Counted from the stretch's first letter, positions 18,254 through 26,927 are shown. The stretch is 64,000 bases of DNA from Rossellomorea pakistanensis (GCF_016908495.1 NZ_JAFBDZ010000001.1:1116001-1180000); one strand, 5' to 3'. Numbers and translations: made by a program. The notes: generated from the sequence alone by a model not told the origin.

Positions 18254-18865
18254 ATGTCGGGAACAAACATTTACATGATGGTCGGAGAACGTTTGTGTAT
18301 GGATTTCATCAATACCGTCAGTTGGCGGGAAAGTGCGGAGAAAAGGCGGGATTGGTTTACGAGTTACGCCAATTTGGTCGAATGGAGCATCTATGCTGAA
18401 GTCTTGACCGAACAACAAGCAAAAGCTCTTCTTTTAAAAGCGGAGGAGAAACAGTCTGAAGCGGGAGATGTACTAAAGCAGGCAATTGAAATTCGGGAAG
18501 CCATGTATCGAATCTTCAAGTCCATTTCAAAGGGAACAATACCCCACCCGCCTGACCTGGTACGTTTCAATGAATCTGTAAGCCACTTCTATCAAAATTT
18601 GCATGTAATTCATGAAAACGATCATTACACTCTGAAGTTCAAGCATACCGAGAAAAACTTGGACACTATGCTCCCTCCGATTTTGAAATCTGCTGTAGAA
18701 TTACTCGTTTCTAAAAACGATCTGGAACGAGTCAAACAATGTGAGGGAGACCCTTGTGGATGGTTATTCTTCGATACGAGCCGGAACCGGAGCCGACGCT
18801 GGTGTTCAATGGCCGATTGCGGAAATCGTGCCAAAGCACGACGATTTAATCAAAAAGAAAAGTGA
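18254..18865 (+). CDS. ABATE/CGNR zinc-finger transcription regulator
   Basis: 203 residues from the ATG at 18254, preceded by AAAGGAG; the frame is open further upstream but without a good start. N-terminal ABATE-type helical domain beginning MMVGERLCMDFINTVSWRE. C-terminal CGNR domain has a Cys4 set (KQCEGDPCGWLFFD, RRWCSMADCGNRAKARR) ending in the name-giving motif. CGNR proteins are DNA-binding regulators. Divergent neighbour of the DinB gene. Its closest relative in the window is 39388-39957, arranged the same way. Confidence 0.88.
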   Translation: MSGTNIYMMVGERLCMDFINTVSWRESAEKRRDWFTSYANLVEWSIYAEVLTEQQAKALLLKAEEKQSEAGDVLKQAIEIREAMYRIFKSISKGTIPHPPDLVRFNESVSHFYQNLHVIHENDHYTLKFKHTEKNLDTMLPPILKSAVELLVSKNDLERVKQCEGDPCGWLFFDTSRNRSRRWCSMADCGNRAKARRFNQKEK

Positions 18866-18881
18866 CCATAATCGGTCACTT
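18860..18881 (+). terminator. Hairpin at the end of the CGNR gene
   Basis: Stem AAGTGACC / GGTCACTT starting at the last codon of the CGNR gene. Confidence 0.55.
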
Positions 18882-18913
18882 CCCCTCACCTCTTCCTAAG
18901 TCTATTAAAAAGC

Positions 18914-18948
18914 AAATCCCCTACTTTTTGTCCTAAAGCTGGGGATTT
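18914..18948 (+). terminator. Terminator downstream of the CGNR gene
   Basis: Stem AAATCCCC / GGGGATTT followed by eight T. A second, stronger stop signal for the same gene. Confidence 0.7.
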
Positions 18949-18989
18949 TTTTTCTTTTAGTAACGGATCTTTGGTTTCCTCATAACACT

Positions 18990-19124
18990 ATACTACATTA
19001 AATAATAAGTTAATAGATTTTGAGTATATAGTGTTTCAAGAAAAAAATAAGGAAGATTAAACACCCCATCATTTTAAGGTGGGGTGTTGTTTTTATTCCA
19101 TTAAAGCTCCCTATAATGGAACAA
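18990..19124. repeat. GCGCCC hairpin repeat, copy 1 (composite)
   Basis: Composite member of the family: a left arm, a conserved body (TTTTGAGTATATAGTG, then TTTCAAGAAAA and TAAGGAAGAT), a terminator stem AACACCCC/GGGGTGTT (19060-19088), then a right hairpin TTCCATTA-AAGCTCCC-TATAATGGAA. The right end is 11 bp from the stop codon of the minus-strand gene at 19135. Confidence 0.85.
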
Positions 19125-19134
19125 GAATAACCTA

Positions 19135-19752
19135 TTACTCGTACTCACATAGCTTTGGAACTACAAAAATAGGAAAAGTCCTGATTATTTTTTCATATGT
19201 TGAGAAATTCAATTGATTTGAGATAACCGCAATGTTTTCTCCATCATAGCCAATCCAAAAAATACTTGTATCAACTTCTACTTTGACCACTACTGTTTCT
19301 ACAACTTTCCCTTCCCAATTTCCTTTCCACTCTCTCTGTTCTAATCTAAATACATCTTTATTTGTGGACCATAAAACTAAATCATTTCCACTACCAAGAG
19401 TAATATAGAAAGGGAAAATCTCCTTAAACTGCTTTTCATTCTGGATTGCAGTAACTATTACTGAACGGTCGTATTTGTTAGTTAAGTATCTATAACCGAT
19501 ATTAAATTCCTGGCATTTATGTTCAATCTCATATTTCAAATAGGTAGGAACTTCAGCACAAAAATAAAGTGGAAATGCTTTAATATTTCTCATCCACAAT
19601 GGCAGAAAGTTTTCATCTAATTCTGGAAGATAAAAACCATCGATTGAGAAAACATATGGTGTAGTTCCTTCTAATGTAAAAGGAAAAAAACCTCCAGCAT
19701 CAGGATTTGAGTCATAGTATCTCTTTGGTAAATATCCAACTTCTATATCCAA
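19135..19752 (-). CDS. Hypothetical protein, 205 residues
   Basis: Not recognised. Soluble, aromatic-rich protein starting MDIEVGYLPKRYYDSNPDAG from a TTG at 19752 behind GGGGAGGTC. It contains FFPFTLEGTTPYVFSIDGFY and a C-terminal TYEKIIRTFPIFVVPKLCEY. No signal peptide, membrane segment or known motif is seen. It is a single-gene unit ending at repeat copy 1, with the repeat's stem as terminator. The frame is intact, suggesting it is still maintained. Confidence 0.7.
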   Translation of the reverse strand: MDIEVGYLPKRYYDSNPDAGGFFPFTLEGTTPYVFSIDGFYLPELDENFLPLWMRNIKAFPLYFCAEVPTYLKYEIEHKCQEFNIGYRYLTNKYDRSVIVTAIQNEKQFKEIFPFYITLGSGNDLVLWSTNKDVFRLEQREWKGNWEGKVVETVVVKVEVDTSIFWIGYDGENIAVISNQLNFSTYEKIIRTFPIFVVPKLCEYE

Positions 19753-20022
19753 TTTACTGACCTCCCCTTCGTATCACTGTATTCATTTTTACTAAAGGTT
19801 TATAATCTTAACTTTTCATTAACCTGCCCTTTAATTGAAGATGGGCATAGCCTGAGATCAAATAAGCTGCGCTTGTAGTTTTGAAGTGAAGTTTAAGCAA
19901 AGATACCTTGCGAACCTTTATTTTACGATAAATAATAAGAAGCCATTTTGAAAAAAGATTGATCAAAAAAGCTTCTTTTCATTAGATTTTAATTTGGTTT
20001 TTAAAAAGTTTAATCATTTTCT

Positions 20023-20062
20023 ACCTTATTGTTCCACAATCGCGCCTTATTCTGGAATACCT
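20023..20062. repeat. GCGCCC hairpin repeat, right-hairpin-only copy
   Basis: CTTATTGTTCCACAATCGCG followed by CCTTATTCTGGAATACC: the isolated right hairpin of the family with TTCCA/TGGAA arms. It lies about 70 bp past the small ORF at 20134. The rest of the gap 19753-20133 shows no gene I can support. Confidence 0.6.
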
Positions 20063-20133
20063 GAGTAGTTTCTGGTGATGCTTAATAACACTTGCACATT
20101 AATTGGGAAGGGTTCCCTGCCTGAATACCGGAA

Positions 20134-20238
20134 TTATACGAAAAACAAAGCAACACCCGCTACCAAGAAAGTAACCGTTGTTGCAATCGTGGCTTTTTGT
20201 TGTGTTTTATTCATTTTATGATACAAATAAACAAACAT
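20134..20238 (-). CDS. Small membrane peptide, 34 residues
   Basis: ATG at 20238 with a strong site (GGTGAAGGAG). The product starts MFVYLYHKMNKTQQKATI and ends in one hydrophobic helix (TVTFLVAGVALFFV). It begins 18 bp after the XRE regulator stop on the same strand, so it looks like the third gene of that operon. No homology recognised; small single-helix proteins of this sort are easily missed. Confidence 0.6.
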   Translation of the reverse strand: MFVYLYHKMNKTQQKATIATTVTFLVAGVALFFV

Positions 20239-20256
20239 CTCCTTCACCTCCTTTCT

Positions 20257-20463
20257 TTAATCAAATTCACTATCCTCATAGATAAATAGTTCTTCGATAC
20301 TTACATGAAATTCACGAGCAATTTTAATGGCAAGCTTTAAGGAAGGGTTATATTCTCCTTTTTCCAGAAAGCTGATTGTTTCTCTTCTTACTCCAACTGC
20401 TTTTGCAAGTTCCAATTGAGTCATATTGTATTTAGCTCTGTATTCCTTGATTTTCGTTTTCAT
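20257..20463 (-). CDS. XRE-family HTH regulator
   Basis: 68 residues, entirely one Cro/C1-type helix-turn-helix: [20 protein letters not shown], then [19 protein letters not shown] and an acidic tail. Typical of the compact YozG-like regulators that sit beside a membrane protein gene. It follows the membrane gene (20464) without a gap. Three 21-bp repeats in front of the operon are the likely binding sites (inference), giving autoregulation. Confidence 0.92.
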   Translation of the reverse strand: MKTKIKEYRAKYNMTQLELAKAVGVRRETISFLEKGEYNPSLKLAIKIAREFHVSIEELFIYEDSEFD

Positions 20464-20859
20464 TTATTCGGAGCCTCTCTTATTCTTTGTAATAAGCCAA
20501 GAGACGAATAAAGACAAAACCATCCCTAATATCCCCAAAATTAAAGTGTCGTCACTATCCAAGTATTTTTGGAAAGCGAGTAAAGCAATCCATATATATA
20601 AGGAAAAGAAATATGCCCTACCCGCTGAATAGTATTTCACCTTTTTGGATCGTTCATCATCAGAAGGTAATCCATGCTTGAATTCAGGGAATAATTTTTT
20701 CATTATCATTGAAATATAACTAACAAAGCTTATTAAACCAATCAACAGTAGAGCTGCTGAAAAATAATCATTAGCCCCGAGTAAATTGAAAATTTGAAGA
20801 AGCATACCTAACACAATACCTAATGAAATAACCCCTAATACGATATATTTCATTTTCAA
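20464..20859 (-). CDS. Membrane protein paired with XRE regulator
   Basis: About 131 residues with four predicted membrane helices (IVLGVISLGIVLGMLLQIF; AALLLIGLISFVSYISMI; FFSLYIWIALLAF; LGILGMVLSLFVSWLI). A longer frame to 20982 exists, but its first 41 residues come from the 21-bp tandem repeat. The TTG at 20859 follows AGGAGG with 7-base spacing and is the likely start. The function is unknown. Membrane-protein plus XRE pairs are common in Firmicutes. Confidence 0.8.
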   Translation of the reverse strand: MKMKYIVLGVISLGIVLGMLLQIFNLLGANDYFSAALLLIGLISFVSYISMIMKKLFPEFKHGLPSDDERSKKVKYYSAGRAYFFSLYIWIALLAFQKYLDSDDTLILGILGMVLSLFVSWLITKNKRGSE

Positions 20860-20869
20860 TGTAATACCT

Positions 20870-20932
20870 CCTAATGTTAGAAATATATAACTTAATGTTA
20901 TAAATATATAACTTAATGTTATAAATATATGA
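20870..20932. repeat. Three tandem 21-bp repeats (putative operators)
   Basis: Three units of CTTAATGTTATAAATATATA-type sequence (the first with two changes) in direct tandem, exactly 21 bp apart, two helical turns. They lie immediately upstream of the ribosome-binding site of the membrane/XRE operon. AT-rich promoter-like elements are contained in them. Confidence 0.75.
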
Positions 20933-21035
20933 CATATGTATTTTTTAGTCAATGGGCTTCCAAAAATTTTTCGCTTTCCCAAAAGGGGGAGTGTTAGGTA
21001 AATACGAATTTACAACGCTAAGGAAAATATAAAAA

Positions 21036-21073
21036 AGCCTAATTTCTCGTTATTGTAAGCGAGAAATTAGGCT
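21036..21073. terminator. Long hairpin terminator
   Basis: Perfect 14-bp stem AGCCTAATTTCTCG / CGAGAAATTAGGCT, loop of 10, preceded by AAAAAA. It replaces the usual stem of the repeat family here and is followed at once by a right hairpin. Confidence 0.75.
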
Positions 21074-21077
21074 CTGG

Positions 21078-21109
21078 TTACTTCATAATAGCGTCCGATT
21101 CTTGAAGAG
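21078..21109. repeat. GCGCCC hairpin repeat, right-hairpin-only copy
   Basis: TACTTCATAATAGCGTCCGA then TTCTTGAAGAG: right hairpin with CTTCA/TGAAG arms around GCGTCC. It precedes the 3' side of the truncated gene at 21175. Confidence 0.55.
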
Positions 21110-21174
21110 TGAATTTATTTCTTACTAAAAATATTCATCACATAGATTTGGGGGTAAATACCTTGCCATTCCCA

Positions 21175-21306
21175 TTAGTTTTTTTCTTCGTGTGAAAAAA
21201 CAGCGTCTGGAGCAATGCTTCCAAGCAAAAATGATGTTTTATCTTCTATTGATAAAGCCTCTGCAATTTTATTACCAATAATTGAGTGCATTATTCTTGA
21301 ACCCAT
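21175..21306 (-). pseudogene. N-terminal remnant of a zinc-dependent phospholipase C-like hydrolase
   Basis: 43 codons beginning MGSRIMHSIIGNKIAEAL, then SFLLGSIAPDAVFSHEEKN, then a stop. This is the start of the same protein family as 21521-22140 (histidine and aspartate metal-ligand positions H7 and D36 are visible), but the remaining ~200 residues are absent. The start has a good site (AAGGGTGGGGG). Confidence 0.7.
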
Positions 21307-21319
21307 AATTCCCCCACCC

Positions 21320-21481
21320 TTAAATAATATATTCAACTATCCTCCAGATGAAATAATAAGCTATTTCACCCGTTTGTGAAAAATCATAAACCCGACCTGT
21401 GATAGGACTGAAATACCGAAACTTCCAAAAGTCTCCTTTCCTACACAGCAGGTTAATTATTAGTAATTCTTTGCTTATCAC
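21320..21481 (-). CDS. Small hypothetical protein, 53 residues
   Basis: GTG at 21481; reads MISKELLIINLLCRKGDFWK and then FRYFSPITGRVYDFSQTGEI. Not recognised; it may be the tail of a larger lost gene. It ends 14 bp before the phospholipase-like remnant start, so the two could have been one operon. Confidence 0.35.
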   Translation of the reverse strand: MISKELLIINLLCRKGDFWKFRYFSPITGRVYDFSQTGEIAYYFIWRIVEYII

Positions 21482-21520
21482 ATAAAATTGCCTCAGCAAA
21501 AGTTGTATTTAGGTTATGTA

Positions 21521-22140
21521 CTAATTTCTTGGTAGTAATTTTAACAAACTGAAAACTTCATCGGGAGTTAAATATTCAAACCTATATGTTGGATCCAATG
21601 CAAATACATATGAATCACCTAAATAAAATTCTGTAATTCGATTTATTTGTTTTGAAATCTGTTTTTCAGGAAAAATATCCAGATAATCTGGAAAACTCTT
21701 TATATGTTGAAATACATTTTTAAAAATATTATCCTCACTTTCATTAGATAAACAAAATCAGCGCCATACCAATCTCTTTTTACAATCCTTCCGTATTCAG
21801 GTGCTCCAAGTATTTCTTGATAAACATGTTCTTTTTTCTTTTTCTGATGTAGTTGACTCCATTCAACATCAGTTACTAGATGAAGATATTAACCTAAATA
21901 AAATGAGATCTGTGGGTTAGTAAAATCTATCTTATCTTTCTTAATGTATTGCTCTAGAAACAAACTAGGATTCATTTTATTATCCACATTAAAGTGGGGA
22001 ACTTGTTCCTGAGGATAAAATTCTCCTGTCACTTTATCAGGCAAACCACAATCATGCCCGATATTTCCAACTACGAACTCCTTTTCAGATACTAATAAGC
22101 CCATATTCAATAGATTCTCTGCAATTCTAAAATGTACCAT
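21521..22140 (-). pseudogene. Zinc-dependent phospholipase C-like hydrolase, frameshifted
   Basis: Starts MVHFRIAENLLNMGLLVSE with FVVGNIGHDCGLPDK, then QEQVPHFNV and FTNPQISFYLG up to a TAA at 21889. The family pattern then continues in other frames: YLHLVTDVEWSQLHQ and, after another shift, HIKSFPDYLDIFPEKQISKQ to the stop at 21521. At least two frameshifts. Intact relatives are ~200-residue metal-dependent hydrolases (HD/phospholipase C fold) with an unknown substrate. It is the second member of the family in 1 kb. Confidence 0.75.
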
Positions 22141-22309
22141 CCAAGTCGCTATAATGTTAATCCCCTTTTGTAAAAATGTAAAACGATACCCTACAACACT
22201 AAGATAGACATCTTGATTTATATCGTTTCTTTCACAATTTATATAATTTAACCACCTTTCTAATTATTCCAAATTATTTCATTTCAGGCAATGAATTCTT
22301 CCATTAAAT

Positions 22310-22449
22310 GGGCAGTTTCTTGATTAATAAGTTTAAAAGCATTTTTTATGTAGCGTTTCAAGAAAAGAATTTAGAAAGAATAAAACCCCATCAATTTACG
22401 ATGGGGTTTTGTTCTTATTCCATTAAAGCGCCCTTTTCTGGAAGATAGA
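22310..22449. repeat. GCGCCC hairpin repeat, copy 2 (composite)
   Basis: Left arm GTTTCTTGATTAATAAG, body with TTTAAAAGCATTTTTTATGT, then AGCGTTTCAAGAAAAGAA; terminator stem AAAACCCCATC/GATGGGGTTTT; right hairpin CTTATTCCATTAAAGCGCCC followed by TTTTCTGGAAG. It lies between the phospholipase-like pseudogene and the lipoprotein gene. Confidence 0.88.
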
Positions 22450-22587
22450 AATAAAATTTAATTACGATCACTCGTGAGATTAGTACGTCGTATATAACGC
22501 ATTTAATTCATATAACTGTCGGTCATCACGATATAGAATATAACCGGGTGCATATCTGTTTTATTTGTTAGTCAAATGGATAGAGTA

Positions 22588-23079
22588 TCATTCAACAAGC
22601 TGATCCTCCATAAAATCCATACGCTTCAAGACCTTACCTTCCTTACTTTTATCATAAACATTGTACTCTTTTTGTGGTTCAGCATCTGACCAAATGATCG
22701 ATGCAATGAGATCATGTTTATGATGTTCCATCCGATCCGTATTCATGTAACTTTCATCAGGCTGCCATTCTCTTGGCAAATCGTCACTTTCCCTATAGAA
22801 GGACATATAAAAAATCCTGTTTTTTCCTTCTACGTCTTTCATTTCACCATTAACTGGATGATTCTTCATGTATTTCTCAACTAATTCCTTCAAATCTTTT
22901 AAATCCTTTGGCGGATTCAGAATCATGTAATGCTTTCTAAGCGTTACCACTTCTTCATCCTTTTTACGAACGATCTGTTCTGTATTGGCAATTTCGAAAA
23001 TCTCTGGTTCCCCGCTTGATTCCTCATTTTTTGTACATCCGATTAAGAATATAGGAATGAAGCATATACCAATCAGCAA
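22588..23079 (-). CDS. Putative lipoprotein downstream of the repeat-rich secreted protein
   Basis: 163 residues as drawn from the TTG at 23079, with lipobox IFLIGC at residues 10-15. That start leaves no positive n-region. In-frame upstream codons from an ATT at 23106 (overlapping the previous stop) would give MKIHLNILALLIGICFIPIF, a normal lipoprotein signal, so initiation at ATT by coupling is possible. The mature part is highly charged and matches no family I know. Because it directly follows a large exported protein with a DUF3289-like end, an immunity or chaperone role is conceivable (inference). Confidence 0.72.
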   Translation of the reverse strand: MLIGICFIPIFLIGCTKNEESSGEPEIFEIANTEQIVRKKDEEVVTLRKHYMILNPPKDLKDLKELVEKYMKNHPVNGEMKDVEGKNRIFYMSFYRESDDLPREWQPDESYMNTDRMEHHKHDLIASIIWSDAEPQKEYNVYDKSKEGKVLKRMDFMEDQLVE

Positions 23080-23101
23080 AGCTAGAATGTTTAAATGAAT
23101 T

Positions 23102-25783
23102 TTAATTGCTCAATTCCCCCTCGAATGGTATATCCATTTCCATTAAAGTAACAAAGGGCTTATATTTCCCATCATAATCTTCATGATGCTGTAAGACAAA
23201 CCAGGCACGAAATCCTGCTAAGTTGACATACACCTTCTCTACATCTGGCTGATCTAATCCAAAATGATCATATAGACGAACATGCATGACACCTTCAAAG
23301 TGATTGTTCTCTACTGAAAATTCTTTTACGGATATCGTATTCCCCCATGTATCATTTACCGTGATTGTAAGACCGCCTAATCGATCATCCCAACTGCTAA
23401 ACGTCGGGTAAGAAGCATTATCCTGTATATTTTGATAAAATTCATTCGTTGCTTTTGTACTCTCATCAAACTGAAGTGCTGCTAAATTACCTCCATTTTT
23501 CTTTAGTTCATCCACTAATGCATTTTTGACAAATTCAACATAGTCTTTGGTTGTCTCATGCTCAAACGCTTTGTCAGTTAAAGTCTGATTGCTATAATCT
23601 GTACCAGATCCATCCTCAAAATGATCAATCATATCTAAAATAACATCTTCCATTTCTCCCTTAGAAAATAAGCTTGTTGACATGAACTCGAAATCTTTAA
23701 AGAGAAAATCTGTGGATCCAAGTAATTGGAAATGGAACATCCAGCTAATGTCCGTCATTTCATCACCTGTATAGTCATCTGTCTTCATATCATTCGCTAC
23801 ATTTCCATTTTCATCATGGCCTTCTGGTCTATCTGATTGAAAAATGATTAAATCGGATAAATCTGAGTACAACGGTCTTGCATCTTCATTATCTAAAATT
23901 CCATCCCCATCACTATCTTTTTGGTCAGGAAAACTGGTTGGAAAGAAGCCTTCAAAATGAATCGTAATTCCAAAAATCTCAAACGTGAATGATCTGACTG
24001 GACCCATTTCTTGTCCATCGGTCAATCCATCTCCATCAGTATCTTTCATGTCAGGATCTGAGTGGATGATACCGTATGGAGTTTTCATTCCTCCAATTTC
24101 ATAGAAATCGTATAACCCATCCCCATCGGAATCTATTTCTTCACCACCATCAAGCGTCCTTGAGTAGTTGGTTTCCTTACTCCAAAACTCAAGCCATTTT
24201 TTCTTATCAACCATCATATATTCACTAAGCTGAGCAGTTTCTATACTTAAGGTATTTTTACTTGTATCTAGCACAGCATCAAGGCTTTCAAACATTTCCT
24301 CATCTTCATTATACCATATGAGGGCTAGATCATCTTCTAGCGTGTCTCCTAGCTGTGCTTCATCATAAGTAAATGTAATGCTTGCTTTATCAAATTCGGA
24401 TTGTGTAATAATCCTTACAGGAGAACCAATGAGGCCGTATAAATTAGCTTTTTTAATATTGCCTTTATTAGTTGTGACTCTAGTCGTTTTATGAATATTA
24501 TCCGTTGCACTAAAACTGACTTCTACACTAGTAATTGCTGATTGATCAGGCTGATTCAATGATTTACGGATAGATTGTTCATGGAGTTCCTGTGAATCCG
24601 TGATCTCGTCATTATCACTGTCTGCATCATTCGGATCCGTCTTTAAAGCAAATTCATCTCCATCACTTAATCCATCGCCATCTGTATCATCCGCATAAGG
24701 CAATGAATCAAACTGTTGCACTTCAAATCCGTCTGTTAAACCATCTTGGTCTGAATCTTTCTTTATCAAAGAAGTTTGATAATCCTGTTCATCCTTATTA
24801 TTCAGGCCATCTCCATCGATATCTTCATCTGCATCACTTATAAGATTAAGATCTGTATCATATTTTGTTGGAGAAATGGAAGATTTATTCTCATATTCAA
24901 TATTGTCCTTTAATCCATCACCATCACTATCCATTATAAAAGGATTCATTCCCTCTTGGAATTCTATTCCATCTGTAATCGTGTCACCGTCCGTGTCAGA
25001 GGTAGATTCAAAGAATTCTGTGTTAAATGTATAGCCTGCTTTTTCTAGCCCGAATAACACTTGTTTATAGGCATTTTGATAGGATTTTGATGCAGGGATA
25101 CCTAAATCTTTTTCTAGAAACCCATTAGCTTTTTCAGTCATTTTGATAGCGTTATTTAAATGAGCTTTTATTTTATTTCCATCTTCATCCGATTGATCAG
25201 CAATATCTTTTAAGATGCCGATAGCATTTTTGTTGATAATTTTATCGGATAAATAAAAATTAAAGAGGATATCTGAAAGCAATACTTCAGTTTGTTGATT
25301 AAAGTCGTTATTTGATGCGTAGCCCCATAGATAAATTGTTAACTTATGCTTGATTTTCAAGAGCTGATCACTTTTTAAAACCACGTCTTTTAAATACTCC
25401 GTTTGAACTGCTTGTTCATATTGGTTAATCAATTGTTCAAACATTTCAAGTTCATTCATATCTTCTTGCTTAAAGTCCCCGGTTTTCTCAAATTCCACAA
25501 TCAGATTATCCAGTGCATTGGAATCTAGCTTAGCATTCTTATCTTTTATGACTGTTAAGAATTTCTTTAATTCATTGACTGCAACCTTATCATATATTAA
25601 TCCATCTCTCGTATCCTCGTAGAATTCATATTCACTTAACCACTGTTTTACATTTTCCTCGCTGAAATTCTTTTGTTGTCCTTGATCAGCATCGTCAATA
25701 CCCTTGGCCACCACTGTTTGCCCAATTCCGCCGAAAACAATTACAGAACATAATAAAAAACTGTTTACTTTATTTTTCAACAA
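23102..25783 (-). CDS. Secreted calcium-binding protein with thrombospondin type-3-like repeats and DUF3289-like C-terminus
   Basis: 893 residues. Residues 1-27 are a signal peptide ending VVAKG. A helical N-terminal region follows. From about residue 265 there are many acidic calcium loops of the form DSDGDGLxD (DTDGDTITDG, DSDGDGLKDN, DIDGDGLNNK, DTDGDGLSDG), interrupted by a ~130-residue beta-rich stretch and then more loops. The last ~190 residues (FEDGSGTDYSNQTL, then GLTITVNDTWGNTISVKEF, FRAWFVLQHH, YKPFVTL) resemble DUF3289 of Gram-negative secreted proteins. This last match is from memory. Start ATG at 25783. First gene of a two-gene unit with the lipoprotein. Confidence 0.82.
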   Translation of the reverse strand: MLKNKVNSFLLCSVIVFGGIGQTVVAKGIDDADQGQQKNFSEENVKQWLSEYEFYEDTRDGLIYDKVAVNELKKFLTVIKDKNAKLDSNALDNLIVEFEKTGDFKQEDMNELEMFEQLINQYEQAVQTEYLKDVVLKSDQLLKIKHKLTIYLWGYASNNDFNQQTEVLLSDILFNFYLSDKIINKNAIGILKDIADQSDEDGNKIKAHLNNAIKMTEKANGFLEKDLGIPASKSYQNAYKQVLFGLEKAGYTFNTEFFESTSDTDGDTITDGIEFQEGMNPFIMDSDGDGLKDNIEYENKSSISPTKYDTDLNLISDADEDIDGDGLNNKDEQDYQTSLIKKDSDQDGLTDGFEVQQFDSLPYADDTDGDGLSDGDEFALKTDPNDADSDNDEITDSQELHEQSIRKSLNQPDQSAITSVEVSFSATDNIHKTTRVTTNKGNIKKANLYGLIGSPVRIITQSEFDKASITFTYDEAQLGDTLEDDLALIWYNEDEEMFESLDAVLDTSKNTLSIETAQLSEYMMVDKKKWLEFWSKETNYSRTLDGGEEIDSDGDGLYDFYEIGGMKTPYGIIHSDPDMKDTDGDGLTDGQEMGPVRSFTFEIFGITIHFEGFFPTSFPDQKDSDGDGILDNEDARPLYSDLSDLIIFQSDRPEGHDENGNVANDMKTDDYTGDEMTDISWMFHFQLLGSTDFLFKDFEFMSTSLFSKGEMEDVILDMIDHFEDGSGTDYSNQTLTDKAFEHETTKDYVEFVKNALVDELKKNGGNLAALQFDESTKATNEFYQNIQDNASYPTFSSWDDRLGGLTITVNDTWGNTISVKEFSVENNHFEGVMHVRLYDHFGLDQPDVEKVYVNLAGFRAWFVLQHHEDYDGKYKPFVTLMEMDIPFEGELSN

Positions 25784-26480
25784 GTAAATCTCCTCTACAA
25801 CTTATTTATTTAACCTATAAAAATATCACTTGAATGAGGGAAGCTACATGAATTTTCTATGGTGGTTACTTATAAAACTTAAATGGTTTAAAGATCGAAG
25901 ATACGGTAGAGTGGTTCCTATCTGAAGAAATATTGTCAACATCCTTGAGATTATGTCACTAAATCAACTCCTTAATAATTACCAATAATTAACTCATTAT
26001 TATCTTAATTTATATACTTTTTGATTTTAAGGGGATAATTTCCTAAATTAAATAATAGTTATATAGTTCTTCAGATTTTTGATTCCTTACGGAAATATTA
26101 TAAATAAAAAAAGATCGACGATAATGTCGATCTCCTAGAGCCAATATGATTCAAACAACAGTAAATGGGACGGGAAAAAAATCCAAAAGAACAGCTTCGA
26201 TCTTAAACTTTGCTCCTTAAGATTAACGTCAATCCTTATTTCCGATAAAATAATCATAAAAAAAGAACTTTATTTAGGACTTTAAATGCAGAGATCCTTA
26301 ATTTCTTTCAAATCCAGCTATACAATAAGGTAAATGTCGCTAATATACCCATACCACTAAAAGAAGATATCATCGATGGTCCCAGTTATAGGAAATATGT
26401 TCCTTAACAAAAAGAAAGAGTGAAATCCTTGCTACAGATTTGCTTCCTATTATTGAAGATCGGTTTTCGACTAATCCACT
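25784..26480. other. Long intergenic stretch without a supportable gene
   Basis: AT-rich. It holds the upstream region of the gene at 23102, the terminator-like hairpin at 26112-26133 and, near 26440-26465, CCTATTATTGAAGATCGG, which resembles the right end of a degraded hairpin repeat. No open frame looks coding. Confidence 0.6.
26112..26133. terminator. Hairpin in intergenic region
   Basis: Stem AGATCGAC / GTCGATCT with a 6-base loop, preceded by AAAAAA; possible minus-strand terminator for a lost gene. Confidence 0.5.
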
Positions 26481-26732
26481 TCACATATCTACTTTATGAA
26501 GCTTCAAGATGAAGACTGCTGCCACGATAAGAAGGAATACCGTCAGAAGCGCACTTTGCCCACTTTCGTACAAAGCTGCGGAAGCAACAATGAACACAAC
26601 CAGCTTAAGCGTAGTTCGTAAGGGGAAGGAGAGGATGGGGAGCGACGCCTTCAGGGAAAATGTATTATCAAGACCTAAATTGTAAAAAGTCATAAAAAAT
26701 AGAGGTTGATATATGTTAGTCATGACTAACAT
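26481..26732 (-). pseudogene. Remnant resembling YrdB/DUF2568 membrane protein
   Basis: 83 codons. The second half, LRTTLKLVVFIVASAALYES, then LLTVFLLIVAAVFIL, has two membrane helices and the proline-plus-arginine spacing of YrdB-like proteins. The first 13 residues are translated from a 44-bp palindrome, so the natural N-terminal helices appear to be lost. No ribosome-binding site is evident. Family assignment is tentative. Confidence 0.45.
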
Positions 26733-26744
26733 ATATCAACCTCT
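26701..26744. repeat. 44-bp perfect palindrome
   Basis: Two 22-bp arms with no loop: AGAGGTTGATATATGTTAGT at the left and its exact complement at the right (AACATATATCAACCTCT at the end). It occupies the place of the terminator stem in a hairpin repeat, directly before the right hairpin at 26746. Confidence 0.85.
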
Positions 26745-26745
26745 T

Positions 26746-26789
26746 TATTCTTGTTTAACAATAGCGCCCTTTTCTGGAATAGCTCTATA
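26746..26789. repeat. GCGCCC hairpin repeat, right hairpin, copy 3
   Basis: TATTCTTGTTTAACAATAGC followed by GCCCTTTTCTGGAATAGC. Well-preserved right hairpin after the 44-bp palindrome. Confidence 0.75.
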
Positions 26790-26927
26790 TTGACAGTAAA
26801 ATAACCCTGGATAAAAATTAGCCTAATGGATGAGTAAGAAAATAATATAATATTTTGAGAATAAATTCTTAGATAGTTCGTTGTACTTTATGAAGAAGCT
26901 TTTTCAATCAGATAAGGAGCAAAGTAA

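Noticed and set aside
20870-20932. CRISPR array
   Set aside because: The three 21-bp units are directly adjacent without spacers and no cas genes are present; operator repeats are more likely.
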